64,000 nucleotides of DNA from Parabacteroides sp. PFB2-10 (lineage in GTDB: Bacteria > Bacteroidota > Bacteroidia > Bacteroidales > Tannerellaceae): assembly GCF_029893085.1 (NCBI RefSeq), contig NZ_JARXWI010000014.1, positions 1 through 64,000 of the forward strand. Reading direction: 5' to 3'. The position numbers were made by a program, and so were the translations under genes. This document shows, piece after piece, positions 9,390 through 17,078 of this stretch (positions are counted from its first letter, which is position 1; each line of letters starts with the position of its first letter). Under the pieces are notes generated by a model, which saw only the letters and a list, made by a program, of their open reading frames with translations, made no database searches and had not been told where the DNA came from.

Positions 9390-9548
9390 TCAAAGTACTT
9401 GTCCCAAGATCGTTAGTTTTATCCACTTCTCCGTATTACACTTAACGGTGATGGTCTCGTTAAAGAAACCACTCTCCTTGGGTGTATAAACTACCTTTAC
9501 CTGCAATGTCTCTCCCGGCGGCGCCGGGTGTTTTTGCTTTACGCTTCG
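9390..9548 (-). pseudogene. Detached C-terminus of the DUF1573 gene
   Basis: This frame continues without shift from the gene at 9549-10289 past its single TAG. After RSVKQK from the inserted repeat it reads PAPPGETLQVKVVYTPKESG, then FFNETITVKCNTEKW, and ends in TGA at 9390. This is the expected second half of a DUF1573 domain. The interruption is a ~30-bp copy of the dispersed GCTTTACG...GCTAAGCGAT unit. Amber readthrough would restore a 299-residue protein, but loss of function is more likely. Confidence 0.8.
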
Positions 9549-9564
9549 CTAAGCGATTTTCAAT
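9533..9564. repeat. 31-bp family repeat unit inside a gene
   Basis: The plus strand reads TTGCTTTACGCTTCGCTAAG then CGATTTTCAATT, matching the tandem units at 34699-34817. The insert is 30 nt net, keeps frame and brings a TAG stop into the DUF1573 gene. Confidence 0.75.
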
Positions 9565-10289
9565 TCGAAACTGGGTGAGGCGCAGCCACAGGTGGTAGCT
9601 GTATCCATAATCACCAACGGCTTCTCTCCGGTGTTTCGGAGGGTAAAGACCGCGGTCTTGCTTTCGTTCTTTTCAAAAGATCCCAGATTGATCTCTGTTT
9701 GCTCCGCTTCGGCGGTGGTGCGGATGGGTTGGTTCGATGTAGAGGGGGTGAGGCTTCCTATAATCTGCTTTAGATAAAGGTCTTTTACCGCCAGGTTATG
9801 GATGGGGTTACCGATGCTAACCACCCGATTGTCTTTATCTAATAGAAAGGTCTGAAAGGTGATATCGGAAGGGAAGTTATTCAATTTGTTTAATTGGTCT
9901 TCCCTATCGAGGCAAACCGGATAATCAAAGTCATCTCGTTTCAAAAGGTGACGAATCTCTTTCTGATCCGATGATTGAAAGAAAAACAGGAAAGGCACAT
10001 AGCCATCTGTAATGGAATCTACCTGTGTGATCCACTCTTTCCATTTGGGCAATTGCAATTTGCAACTGATACACCCCAGCGAATCCACATAAACCAACAC
10101 CTTATAGTCAGCTTCCCAAACTGGCCATTCCACCGCGTCGGTAGCATATCGAGAAAACACCATTTCATCGGGGAAAAGGATCTCTTTCCCCTGCCACTCG
10201 GTCACCAGGCGGGTGATCCGCTGCTTGTCCGATTCGTGGCAGGAGAGAAAGAGAAGAAAAAAGGGTAGAATAAAAAAGTATCTTTTCAT
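9549..10289 (-). CDS. Lipoprotein with thioredoxin-like and truncated DUF1573 domains
   Basis: The signal ends in a lipobox (FLLFLSC, Cys17). Residues ~60-185 form a thioredoxin-like region with a CxxC-like DSLGCISCKLQLPKW, as in redox lipoproteins that accompany NVEALA genes. From ~195 a DUF1573 domain starts (INLGSFEKNESKTAVFTLRN), reaching TTCGCASPSFE, after which four repeat-derived residues (LKIA) precede TAG. The natural domain goes on for about 45 more residues, which are found in frame at 9390-9548. The protein is therefore truncated. It lies 13 nt downstream of a short NVEALA gene. Confidence 0.75.
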   Translation of the reverse strand: MKRYFFILPFFLLFLSCHESDKQRITRLVTEWQGKEILFPDEMVFSRYATDAVEWPVWEADYKVLVYVDSLGCISCKLQLPKWKEWITQVDSITDGYVPFLFFFQSSDQKEIRHLLKRDDFDYPVCLDREDQLNKLNNFPSDITFQTFLLDKDNRVVSIGNPIHNLAVKDLYLKQIIGSLTPSTSNQPIRTTAEAEQTEINLGSFEKNESKTAVFTLRNTGEKPLVIMDTATTCGCASPSFELKIA

Positions 10290-10302
10290 CAGCCGGGATG
10301 GA

Positions 10303-10470
10303 TTACTTTAAGCTGTAATTGTCGATCATGAACTCAACTTTGTGGCCGTGACAGTCTACTGTGCCTATACCTATACAAAAATATCTGGAAATACCTTCAT
10401 TTTCTGCTAAGGCTTCAACATTTACCAAGGCGAGTTCACTCAAGTCCTTTTTGTCTTTCTTTTTAAACAT
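10303..10470 (-). CDS. Short NVEALA-family protein
   Basis: From the ATG at 10470 the frame encodes 55 residues: MFKKKDKKDLSELALVNVEA, LAENE, then two Cys segments (YFCIGIGTVDCHG) and a stop at 10303. Upstream codons in frame (to about 10515) encode KQRTKVILIGICLILCC, a good signal helix, but no ATG precedes it. Translation may begin at a rare start (ATT/ATA near 10518-10523), or the signal may be lost. The LSELALVNVEALA core makes the family clear. The truncated redox lipoprotein follows 13 nt downstream. Confidence 0.7.
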   Translation of the reverse strand: MFKKKDKKDLSELALVNVEALAENEGISRYFCIGIGTVDCHGHKVEFMIDNYSLK

Positions 10471-10672
10471 AGTGCAGCAAAGAATAAGGCATATCCCTAT
10501 TAAAATTACTTTTGTTCGTTGTTTTATAATATTACTAAATTTATATTTCTGACAAATGTAAATGTTCCAATCTGTTTGTCAGCAAAAAATAATTGCTATA
10601 TATTTGCTACATAGCATATAAAAAGGTCTATGTTGCCAATTTGTGGATTAAAAAACGTTAAAAAGTAGAAAG

Positions 10673-11689
10673 ATGTGTGTGGAAAAGAAGAAACTTGTAT
10701 GGATCCTTGTGATAATAGGAGTGTGTTTTTTATATGTTTTCAGCCTTCGAGTGATTATAGAAAATGAATTACCAGATTTGCATAAACAGGTGGAATGGGC
10801 ATTTCTACAATCTGTCGATAAAGATTTTGAGGAACGTATTCCGGATGATGAAGAAAATATACATATCGGAAAGTCAAATACCCAAAGCGACCAGATCAGT
10901 AAAAGCCAAAATGACACGACTACTTATCACAAAAAGGCAAGCGAAGAGGATACGTTGTCTTTTAAGCAAAAAGTTGATAACTTTTTACATTCTTATTTGT
11001 ATTATAAAAATCCGGTTAATGTTACCATACTGGATAGTCTTTTTCATAGTTATTTGATCGATAAAAAGATTAAAGCACGAACAGCAGTTGTTTACACCGA
11101 TAATCCCCGACAGCAAACGTATAAAAGTCGGGAGGATGTAGGCTTTTATAAGTCTGCCTACGCAACAGAGCCTATTACATCAGGGACAACTCAGGAGGTG
11201 ACTGTACAGGGTTTTGTAAAAGTATCTCGCTTTACCGCCCTTTTCCGCTCAGCGGCGTTTATCCCCCTTACAATCGCTTGCCTCGCATTAATCGCCTGCT
11301 TCGTTTATTATGCTTTTTATAAAAAGAAAATAGTAAACTATATACCTGTCTCAGATCTGCAGGAGGCATTACAGAATGATGTGGTACAAATCCAGCTTGT
11401 GGATGACCTGTATTATGATCGTCATATGAAATGTCTCCGCTTAAGTAGTGAAAGTATCTATAATTTTGACCCTACACCCGCAAAAGTGTTTGAATCTTTA
11501 TTAAAGGGGCATGGTTCTTTTGTATCACATAAGAATTTGATTGATGCCTGCTGGGATGATCCGGCATCTTTTCAGGTAAAAAAGAAAAGACTAAACCAAC
11601 TCATTCTTCGATTAAACAAAGATTTGAAAAAAGTTTCCCATATCAATATTAAAAATATCAGAGGACAGGGGTATCAAGTTTTTATTTAG
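10673..11689 (+). CDS. Membrane-anchored winged-helix (ToxR-like) regulator
   Basis: 338 residues. There is one N-terminal membrane helix (LVWILVIIGVCFLYVFSL), a ~165-residue extracytoplasmic part, a second helix (IPLTIACLALIACFVYYAF, about residues 197-216), and a cytoplasmic tail ending in an OmpR/Trans_reg_C-type winged helix (FDPTPAKVFESLL...VSHKNLIDACW...IRGQGYQVFI). This layout suits a sensor that reads an envelope signal and binds DNA directly. It is divergent from the NVEALA/redox lipoprotein pair, with ~200 nt between them, and probably controls them (inference). Confidence 0.75.
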   Translation: MCVEKKKLVWILVIIGVCFLYVFSLRVIIENELPDLHKQVEWAFLQSVDKDFEERIPDDEENIHIGKSNTQSDQISKSQNDTTTYHKKASEEDTLSFKQKVDNFLHSYLYYKNPVNVTILDSLFHSYLIDKKIKARTAVVYTDNPRQQTYKSREDVGFYKSAYATEPITSGTTQEVTVQGFVKVSRFTALFRSAAFIPLTIACLALIACFVYYAFYKKKIVNYIPVSDLQEALQNDVVQIQLVDDLYYDRHMKCLRLSSESIYNFDPTPAKVFESLLKGHGSFVSHKNLIDACWDDPASFQVKKKRLNQLILRLNKDLKKVSHINIKNIRGQGYQVFI

Positions 11690-11781
11690 AGCAAGTAGTA
11701 ACTGTTTCTTCTGCGATTTCGTTTGTGCCGGGTTCAGATTGGAAAGAAATTGAAGGTGGGTCATTCTTATTTGGGTTCATA

Positions 11782-12015
11782 GAAATAAGTATCCAAAAGC
11801 TCCCCTTCTTAGAAAAGAAGGGGGAGGACCGCTGCTCGCAGCGGTGGGGTAGTTTGAATTCTTTATAAATGATTATTCCTTATTTTTATGACATACGACA
11901 ATATACAAGCTAAAACAAATATATATAAATCAAACTACCCCACCATCGCAAGCGATGGTCCACCCCCTTCTTTTCTAAGAAGGGGAGCCGAGATAGTTCT
12001 TTCTATAAATCTTCA
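11782..12015. repeat. MITE-like palindromic element, copy 1
   Basis: About 60-bp terminal inverted repeats flank an AT-rich core. The left arm runs CTCCCCTTCTTAGAAAAGAA, GGGG..GGACC, a small hairpin, then GGTGGGGTAGTTTGA. The right arm is its reverse complement. Each arm contains a hairpin: CCGCTGCTCGCAGCGG on the left and CCATCGCAAGCGATGG on the right. A second copy is at 40941-41191. There is no coding capacity, so any mobility would depend on a transposase elsewhere. This element accounts for most of the gap between 11689 and 12044. Confidence 0.8.
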
Positions 12016-12043
12016 CATTTTACACTACTTGAATCTGCCCCTT

Positions 12044-13102
12044 TTAAAACTTCTGGAGGCGGAACTGGATAATGGGGTCGTCGCGGTTGACATCGATGGC
12101 GGTGAGGAGGCCCCGGGATTCGTCGACATGGAAGCCTTCGATGGGGTGGTCGAGGATGTATTTGCGCAAGGGGAGGCCTGTTAGGTCGAATACATAGATC
12201 ATGCGACAGCCTGTTTCCGTCTCTTCGTTGCGTCGGAGGGCGGCAATCTTCTCGTCGAAGGAGATGCCGCTGAAAGAGGCATAGATATGGCGGTCGGTCA
12301 CCTGCAGGTCGCTGAAGCCCATAATGCCCTGCGGGATGGCGCGCCCTTCGGCAATCTGGAGCTGCGGATCGCCCTGCTTGCCTTTGATGATGGCTTGTGA
12401 TTCACCGCTGTCGGAATAGATCTCGATCACTTCGCCCAGTTGGGTCGCCATAACCACCAGCCCTTGTGGGTGGTAGCCCATAAAACTGCGCCACCCTTGC
12501 GCCAGGGCGGGACGTGCCAGGTCGGCAAACTGTTCGTGCGCAGGAATTGTGCCGTAAGAGGCCTGACAGGCTCCTGTCCGGTCGATCCGATGGAAACGGT
12601 GTTCGCCGGAATAGTCGGGAATGAAAAAGCCCGTTTCCACCGGCAGAAAGTCGAGGGCGCGGATCAATGTTTTATCAATAGCGACCTCCTCCTCCCGATG
12701 AGCCATACCTTCAGCAACATCAATGCGCCAGCGGGTGATCTCCATCTTGTTGGCATCGATGGTCCAGAGTGAGTCGGCCGAAAAGAAACGGATAGCTTCC
12801 GCCGAGAGCATCTCTTCGGGCGCCTCACCGCGGCGACCGAACGAGGCAATATGTTGCCAGGCGGGGTAGGAAAAGGCGTGGAGGTAATGATCGATATTGT
12901 GGAGATCCATCACGACCGCTATATCATCGACAATGGAGATGCGGTAGGGGTAACGAAAAAGAGCCGTGTCCAACGTGATCGCCTCTGCCTGCAGGCGGAT
13001 TTCCTCGGGGAAAGCGATCTCTTTTCCTGATTTATTGCCCTCGCCCGGAGAGCAACTGCCCAGAAACCCCAAAAACAGCAGGAAGAAAATCGGTTGTTTC
13101 AT
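12044..13102 (-). CDS. Six-bladed beta-propeller lipoprotein (BF3164-like)
   Basis: The ATG at 13102 gives MKQPIFFLLFLGFLGSCSPG, a lipoprotein signal with Cys17. The propeller hallmark appears as ASFGRRGEAPEEMLSAE, and blades continue to LLTAIDVNRDDPIIQFRLQKF. It is more GC-rich than the propellers at 2449 and 7552 and has no NVEALA neighbour, so it may be an older or independent member. Function is unknown. Confidence 0.7.
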   Translation of the reverse strand: MKQPIFFLLFLGFLGSCSPGEGNKSGKEIAFPEEIRLQAEAITLDTALFRYPYRISIVDDIAVVMDLHNIDHYLHAFSYPAWQHIASFGRRGEAPEEMLSAEAIRFFSADSLWTIDANKMEITRWRIDVAEGMAHREEEVAIDKTLIRALDFLPVETGFFIPDYSGEHRFHRIDRTGACQASYGTIPAHEQFADLARPALAQGWRSFMGYHPQGLVVMATQLGEVIEIYSDSGESQAIIKGKQGDPQLQIAEGRAIPQGIMGFSDLQVTDRHIYASFSGISFDEKIAALRRNEETETGCRMIYVFDLTGLPLRKYILDHPIEGFHVDESRGLLTAIDVNRDDPIIQFRLQKF

Positions 13103-13175
13103 AAAGTAATAGAATTTAATAGATGAAGACAAATGTAAGAAAAAACACAAAACAATTCCGTATCGGGTTGATGAA

Positions 13176-13320
13176 CCCCCAACTTACGATTTGTAATTTC
13201 GGCGGGACTTTTCGCGCAAAAAAGCGGGACTTCGGAGACAAACTCCCGGGAGAAACACTTTTTAACGTATGGATTTGTAAGCAAAACGGGCATTTTGCTT
13301 ACAATCGCGATTTTAACAAT
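13176..13320. repeat. CTCCCGGGAG dispersed repeat, copy a
   Basis: About 145 bp running from CCCCCAACTTACGATTTGTA through GGAGACAAACTCCCGGGAGA to CATTTTGCTTACAA and TTTTAACAAT. A near-identical copy lies reversed at 40681-40825, with diverged copies at 23158-23290 and 55895-56045. It contains the palindrome CTCCCGGGAG and paired GCAAAA..TTTTGC arms. It has no gene of its own. Confidence 0.8.
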
Positions 13321-13456
13321 TCAGGAAAAGAGACCTCTCCCCAATACTTCTTTACATCTTACCCTACCTTACCTGCTGATGCCTTTTTAAGCCTCCCTTA
13401 AGGAGAGAATCGGAGGTTGTTTAATAGGAACGAGGATTAATAAATCTTATTCCCGT

Positions 13457-13488
13457 TTTCACATTCAGTCAAAGAATAGCTATCTTTG
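13457..13488 (+). promoter_or_regulatory. Bacteroidetes-type promoter of sufS
   Basis: TTTC at 13457-13460, a 20-nt spacer and a perfect TATCTTTG at 13481-13488, 21 nt before the sufS ATG. The fit to TTTG-N19/20-TAnnTTTG is close. Confidence 0.6.
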
Positions 13489-13509
13489 TTGGCCTAATCA
13501 ATAGAAAAG

Positions 13510-14724
13510 ATGTTGAATATAAATGAAATACGGGAAGATTTCCCGATCCTTAATAAGAGAGTCTATGATAAACAACTTGTCTATCTGGACAATGCGGCAA
13601 CAACGCAGAAGCCCCGGCAGGTGGTTGAAAAGATCGAAAACGGCTACTACAATGTCAATGCCAATGTACACCGGGGCGTGCATTTCCTGAGCCAGGAGGC
13701 GACGGAAGCCCATGAGGAGGCGCGTCGCACGGTGCAACATTTTCTACATGCCCGCTCTTCCAATGAGATCATCTTCACCCGGGGAACTACCGAGGCGATC
13801 AACCTGGTGGCTTCCAGCTTTACCGAAGGATGTATGCAGGCCGGCGATGAGGTGATTATCTCCACCATGGAGCATCATTCCAATATCGTGCCCTGGCAGT
13901 TGGAGGCGGCCCGCAAAGGGATTGCGATCAAGGTGATACCTATCAATGACCGGGGCGAACTGGATATGGAGGCCTATCGCGCGCTTTTCTCCGAGCGCAC
14001 CCGCCTGGTATCGGTCACCCATGTTTCCAACGTGTTGGGCACGATCAATCCGGTGAAAGAGATCATTGCGGAGGCGCATAGCCGGGAGGTGCCTGTCCTG
14101 ATCGACGGGGCACAGTCGGTGCCTCATATAGCGGTTGATGTGCAGGACTTGGATGCTGACTTTTATACCTTTTCTGCCCATAAGATCTACGGCCCGACTG
14201 GCATGGGTGTGTTGTATGGCAAGGAGGCATGGCTCGATCGTCTTCCCCCTTACCAGGGAGGAGGAGAAATGATCGCGACGGTGACATTCGAAAAGACGGT
14301 ATTCAATGAACTGCCTTATAAGTTTGAAGCCGGCACACCCGATTATATCGGCAGCACGGCCCTGGCCGAAGCGCTCGATTATGTGTCGGCTATCGGCATC
14401 GACAAGATCGCTGCCTACGAACATGAATTACTGACCTACGCGACCCAACGCCTGAAAGAGATCGACGGCATGCGGCTATTCGGAGAGGCGGAGCAGAAGA
14501 GCAGTGTGATTTCATTTTTAGTTGGTGATATTCATCATTACGATATGGGTATGTTGCTCGACCGATTGGGCATAGCCGTGCGTACGGGGCATCATTGCGC
14601 GCAACCGTTGATGCAACGTTTCGGCATTGAAGGCACGGTGCGGGCCTCTTTCGCGTTCTACAATACGAAAGAGGAGATAGACGCCCTGGCGGAAGGGATT
14701 GAACGTGTGCGTAAAATGTTTTAA
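13510..14724 (+). CDS. sufS: SufS-type cysteine desulfurase
   Basis: 404 residues, full length. This PLP enzyme takes sulfur from cysteine for Fe-S cluster assembly. The PLP lysine is Lys225 in TFSAHKIYGPTG, with Asp199 and Gln202 (LIDGAQSVPH) as ring partners and His122 in TMEHHSN stacking the cofactor. The persulfide Cys363 lies in RTGHHCAQPLM, the group-II (SufS) form. sufB, C and D are not next to it, so they should be just outside the window or elsewhere. It is followed by a VanZ-family gene 14 nt downstream. Confidence 0.95.
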   Translation: MLNINEIREDFPILNKRVYDKQLVYLDNAATTQKPRQVVEKIENGYYNVNANVHRGVHFLSQEATEAHEEARRTVQHFLHARSSNEIIFTRGTTEAINLVASSFTEGCMQAGDEVIISTMEHHSNIVPWQLEAARKGIAIKVIPINDRGELDMEAYRALFSERTRLVSVTHVSNVLGTINPVKEIIAEAHSREVPVLIDGAQSVPHIAVDVQDLDADFYTFSAHKIYGPTGMGVLYGKEAWLDRLPPYQGGGEMIATVTFEKTVFNELPYKFEAGTPDYIGSTALAEALDYVSAIGIDKIAAYEHELLTYATQRLKEIDGMRLFGEAEQKSSVISFLVGDIHHYDMGMLLDRLGIAVRTGHHCAQPLMQRFGIEGTVRASFAFYNTKEEIDALAEGIERVRKMF

Positions 14725-14738
14725 GGCTCCCCCCTGCG

Positions 14739-15164
14739 ATGTGGTATTATATCCGTACATATCCTTTCTCGCTGGCTGTCATTCTGGTAGTGGTCTACCT
14801 CTCCTTCTTTAAGCCGCCCAGCCTCACGATTCCTCTTTTCGCGGGGATCGATAAACTGGTGCATTTCTGTATGTATGGCGGACTATCGGGTGTTTTATGG
14901 CTGGAGTTCCTTTGGAATCACCGGAAGGAGAAGGTGCGTTTTCACCGGGGGCTGATCGGTGCCACACTCTGCCCTATCCTGTTTAGCGGGTTGGTGGAGA
15001 TCGGCCAGGAATACCTCACGCATTACCGGGGCGGCGAATGGCTCGATTTTCTGGCGAATAGCACAGGGGTGCTTACGGCAACGGTGATAGCTTGGTATGT
15101 TATAAGGCCGCTTTTAATGAAGAATCGAAGATCGCTTAGCAAAGCGCAGAGCAATGAAGAATAA
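14739..15164 (+). CDS. VanZ-family membrane protein with repeat-derived tail
   Basis: 141 residues with four hydrophobic segments and the family-typical DKLVHFCMYGGLSGVLW and EIGQEYLTHYRGGEWLDFLANSTG. VanZ-like proteins are small membrane proteins of mostly unknown function. The last ~15 residues (NRRSLSKAQSNEE) are encoded by a copy of the dispersed GATCGCTTAGC...GCAATGAA unit plus heptamers, so the original stop was probably a little earlier. It stands between sufS and rnhB on the same strand. Confidence 0.8.
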   Translation: MWYYIRTYPFSLAVILVVVYLSFFKPPSLTIPLFAGIDKLVHFCMYGGLSGVLWLEFLWNHRKEKVRFHRGLIGATLCPILFSGLVEIGQEYLTHYRGGEWLDFLANSTGVLTATVIAWYVIRPLLMKNRRSLSKAQSNEE

Positions 15165-15180
15165 AGAATGAAGAATATGC
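15128..15180. repeat. 31-bp family unit plus GAAGAAT heptamers at a gene junction
   Basis: GATCGCTTAGCAAAGCGCAG followed by AATGAAG/AATAAAG/AATGAAG heptamers. It codes for the tail of the VanZ-like protein and covers the rnhB start. Confidence 0.55.
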
Positions 15181-15776
15181 TTCTCCCCTACATCGACCCC
15201 CTAAGAACTGAAGCCGGTTGTGATGAAGCCGGACGCGGATGCCTGGCTGGTGCGGTGTTTGCCGCTGCGGTGGTTTTGCCGAAGGATTTCGTCTGCGAAG
15301 AACTGAACGACAGCAAGCAATTGAGCGAGAAGAAACGCTATGCCCTGCGGCCGATCATCGAAGAGCAGGCATTGGCCTGGGCTGTCGGGGTGGTCACACC
15401 GGAGGAGATCGATCGCATCAATATTCTGAATGCCTCTTTTCTGGCGATGCACCGGGCGATTGAGCAATTAAGTCTCAAGCCGGATCATCTATTGATCGAT
15501 GGCAACCGGTTTACGCCCTATCCGGGCATCGGGCATACAACGGTGGTCAAGGGCGACGGCAAATACCTGCCGATCGCGGCAGCCTCCATTCTTGCTAAGA
15601 CCTATCGCGATGATTATATGGAGGAATTGGCGCAGCAATACCCCGGATATGCATGGGATAAGAATAAAGGATACCCTACACGCGCCCACCGCGAAGCGAT
15701 CCGACGCATCGGAATTTCCCCATTTCACCGGAAAACATTCACCCTATTGCCGGAGCAGTTGACGTTGGATTTTTAG
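15168..15776 (+). CDS. rnhB: Ribonuclease HII
   Basis: 202 residues. It cuts the RNA strand of RNA-DNA hybrids and single ribonucleotides in DNA. The acidic set is present: Asp19-Glu20 in AGCDEAGRG, Asp111 in LLIDGNRF and Asp148 in [11 protein letters not shown]. The N-terminal codons lie within a heptamer repeat, and either ATG 15168 or 15177 could be used. The last 38 nt overlap, tail to tail, the 3' end of the eCIS AAA+ gene on the other strand. Confidence 0.95.
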   Translation: MKNMLLPYIDPLRTEAGCDEAGRGCLAGAVFAAAVVLPKDFVCEELNDSKQLSEKKRYALRPIIEEQALAWAVGVVTPEEIDRINILNASFLAMHRAIEQLSLKPDHLLIDGNRFTPYPGIGHTTVVKGDGKYLPIAAASILAKTYRDDYMEELAQQYPGYAWDKNKGYPTRAHREAIRRIGISPFHRKTFTLLPEQLTLDF

Positions 15777-17076
15777 GAATATTCTTCCCCTCTTTCGCTT
15801 GTTCTTTGACGATCGCTGCGCGCAGTATCTCCGCTGTAAGGAGCGGGGAGGGGTGCTGGCTGAGTTTGATGGCGCAGTGTTGAATGACGTTGACCATGCT
15901 GCCGCCGGAAAGCGTAAAAGAGGCGGCGTAGGAAAGTAGTTCTTCGTTCTTCCCGATCCATTCCGCCGGTATCATCTTTTGCCAGAGTTGCAGACGCAAG
16001 CGTTCGTCGGGCACGGGGAAATAAAGTACCGACTGGAAACGGCGCAGGAAGGCATCGTCGATATTTTCTTTCATATTAGTGGCCAGGATCACCATGCCCG
16101 GATAATCTTCCACCCGTTGCAAGAGGTAGGCCACCTCCTGATTGGCATGCCGATCGTTGGATGATTGTGTCTGGGTGCGTTTCCCGAACAGGGCGTCGGC
16201 CTCATCGAAGAAAAGGATCCAGTTGCGGTGTTCCGCCCGGTCGAATATGCCGGCGAGGTTTTTCTCGGTCTCACCGATATATTTAGAGACAACCATCGAG
16301 AGATCGATGCGGTAGACCTCCATCGCGTTGCGCTTGCCCAATAGGGTGGCGGTTAGTGTCTTTCCCGTTCCCGAAGGACCGTAGAAGAGGCAGCGGAAAC
16401 CAGGTTTGATGATGCGGTCGAGTTGCCACCGCTGACGGATAGATTCTTCGTTCTTTAGCCAGGTGGATATGTTATTCAACTCTTCGCAAAGATTATACGG
16501 AAGCACCAGATCGTCCCACTCCAGCCGGGTGGTGATGCGTTTGGCGGGGAAGTTCGTACTGTAATCGGGATGAAACTCCCGTCCGTAGTGTATGCGCGAG
16601 AGGAAATCGTCCGAAACAACCAACCGCCCGCTCAGTAACGGTTCGCCCGGCGCATGTCCCTCCAGACGCAGGATGTCGCGGGTGTAGAACCAATGATCCT
16701 TATCAAACAACCGCATCACCTCCCCGCGCTTCTCCAATTCCTTATGCGTAAGCAGAAAAACCACGGTTTCACCGGTCGGAAGGAAGCCGCCATGCGAGAG
16801 CCCTTTCCATCCGCCAAACTCGGTAAAGGGACGATCGAAGGTTTTGTTCTGCATAAAAAACAGATCCAATGTCTGCGGATGAATATGCGGCATCAGGGCA
16901 AGCAACACCACCACTCGCTCCTCAAAGTTTACCTTCTGTCCCTGCAACACCTCCTCCAACCACCGACTCTCCGGCAACGGGATATCGCGGATAGCGGCAT
17001 ACTCACTCTCCTGTCCCAGATAAAGGGACAGGGAAGTGTGCAAGATGCGGTGGAGGTAGAGGATGTGGGGGTGCAT
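15739..17076 (-). CDS. eCIS AAA+ ATPase (Afp15/Pvc15-like)
   Basis: 445 residues and the last gene of the injection-system operon. The AAA+ core has Walker A GPSGTGKT (233-240), Walker B ILFFDEAD (287-294), sensor Asn in LATNMKEN and an arginine-finger segment AFLRRF. The N-terminal ~190 residues are the eCIS-specific extension. In Afp and PVC this ATPase is needed for particle assembly or cargo loading. The gap to the effector gene upstream is 2 nt, so they are co-translated. The last ~11 codons overlap the antisense of rnhB, giving a tail ([10 protein letters not shown]) unlikely to be functional. Confidence 0.92.
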   Translation of the reverse strand: MHPHILYLHRILHTSLSLYLGQESEYAAIRDIPLPESRWLEEVLQGQKVNFEERVVVLLALMPHIHPQTLDLFFMQNKTFDRPFTEFGGWKGLSHGGFLPTGETVVFLLTHKELEKRGEVMRLFDKDHWFYTRDILRLEGHAPGEPLLSGRLVVSDDFLSRIHYGREFHPDYSTNFPAKRITTRLEWDDLVLPYNLCEELNNISTWLKNEESIRQRWQLDRIIKPGFRCLFYGPSGTGKTLTATLLGKRNAMEVYRIDLSMVVSKYIGETEKNLAGIFDRAEHRNWILFFDEADALFGKRTQTQSSNDRHANQEVAYLLQRVEDYPGMVILATNMKENIDDAFLRRFQSVLYFPVPDERLRLQLWQKMIPAEWIGKNEELLSYAASFTLSGGSMVNVIQHCAIKLSQHPSPLLTAEILRAAIVKEQAKEGKNIPKNPTSTAPAIG

Positions 17077-17078
17077 GA

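Noticed and set aside
11888-12184. 98-codon plus-strand frame
   Set aside because: It reads through the MITE-like right arm and antisense of the propeller gene.
13123-13401. Conserved peptide containing PQLTICNFGG and LPGET, also read at 40700-40891
   Set aside because: It is a translation of the CTCCCGGGAG repeat; it lacks start context, and other copies break the frame.
13744-14424. 226-codon minus-strand frame
   Set aside because: It is antisense to sufS, which is complete and has its cofactor residues.
13510-15776. suf operon
   Set aside because: Only sufS is present; the following genes are VanZ-like and rnhB, unrelated to Fe-S assembly.
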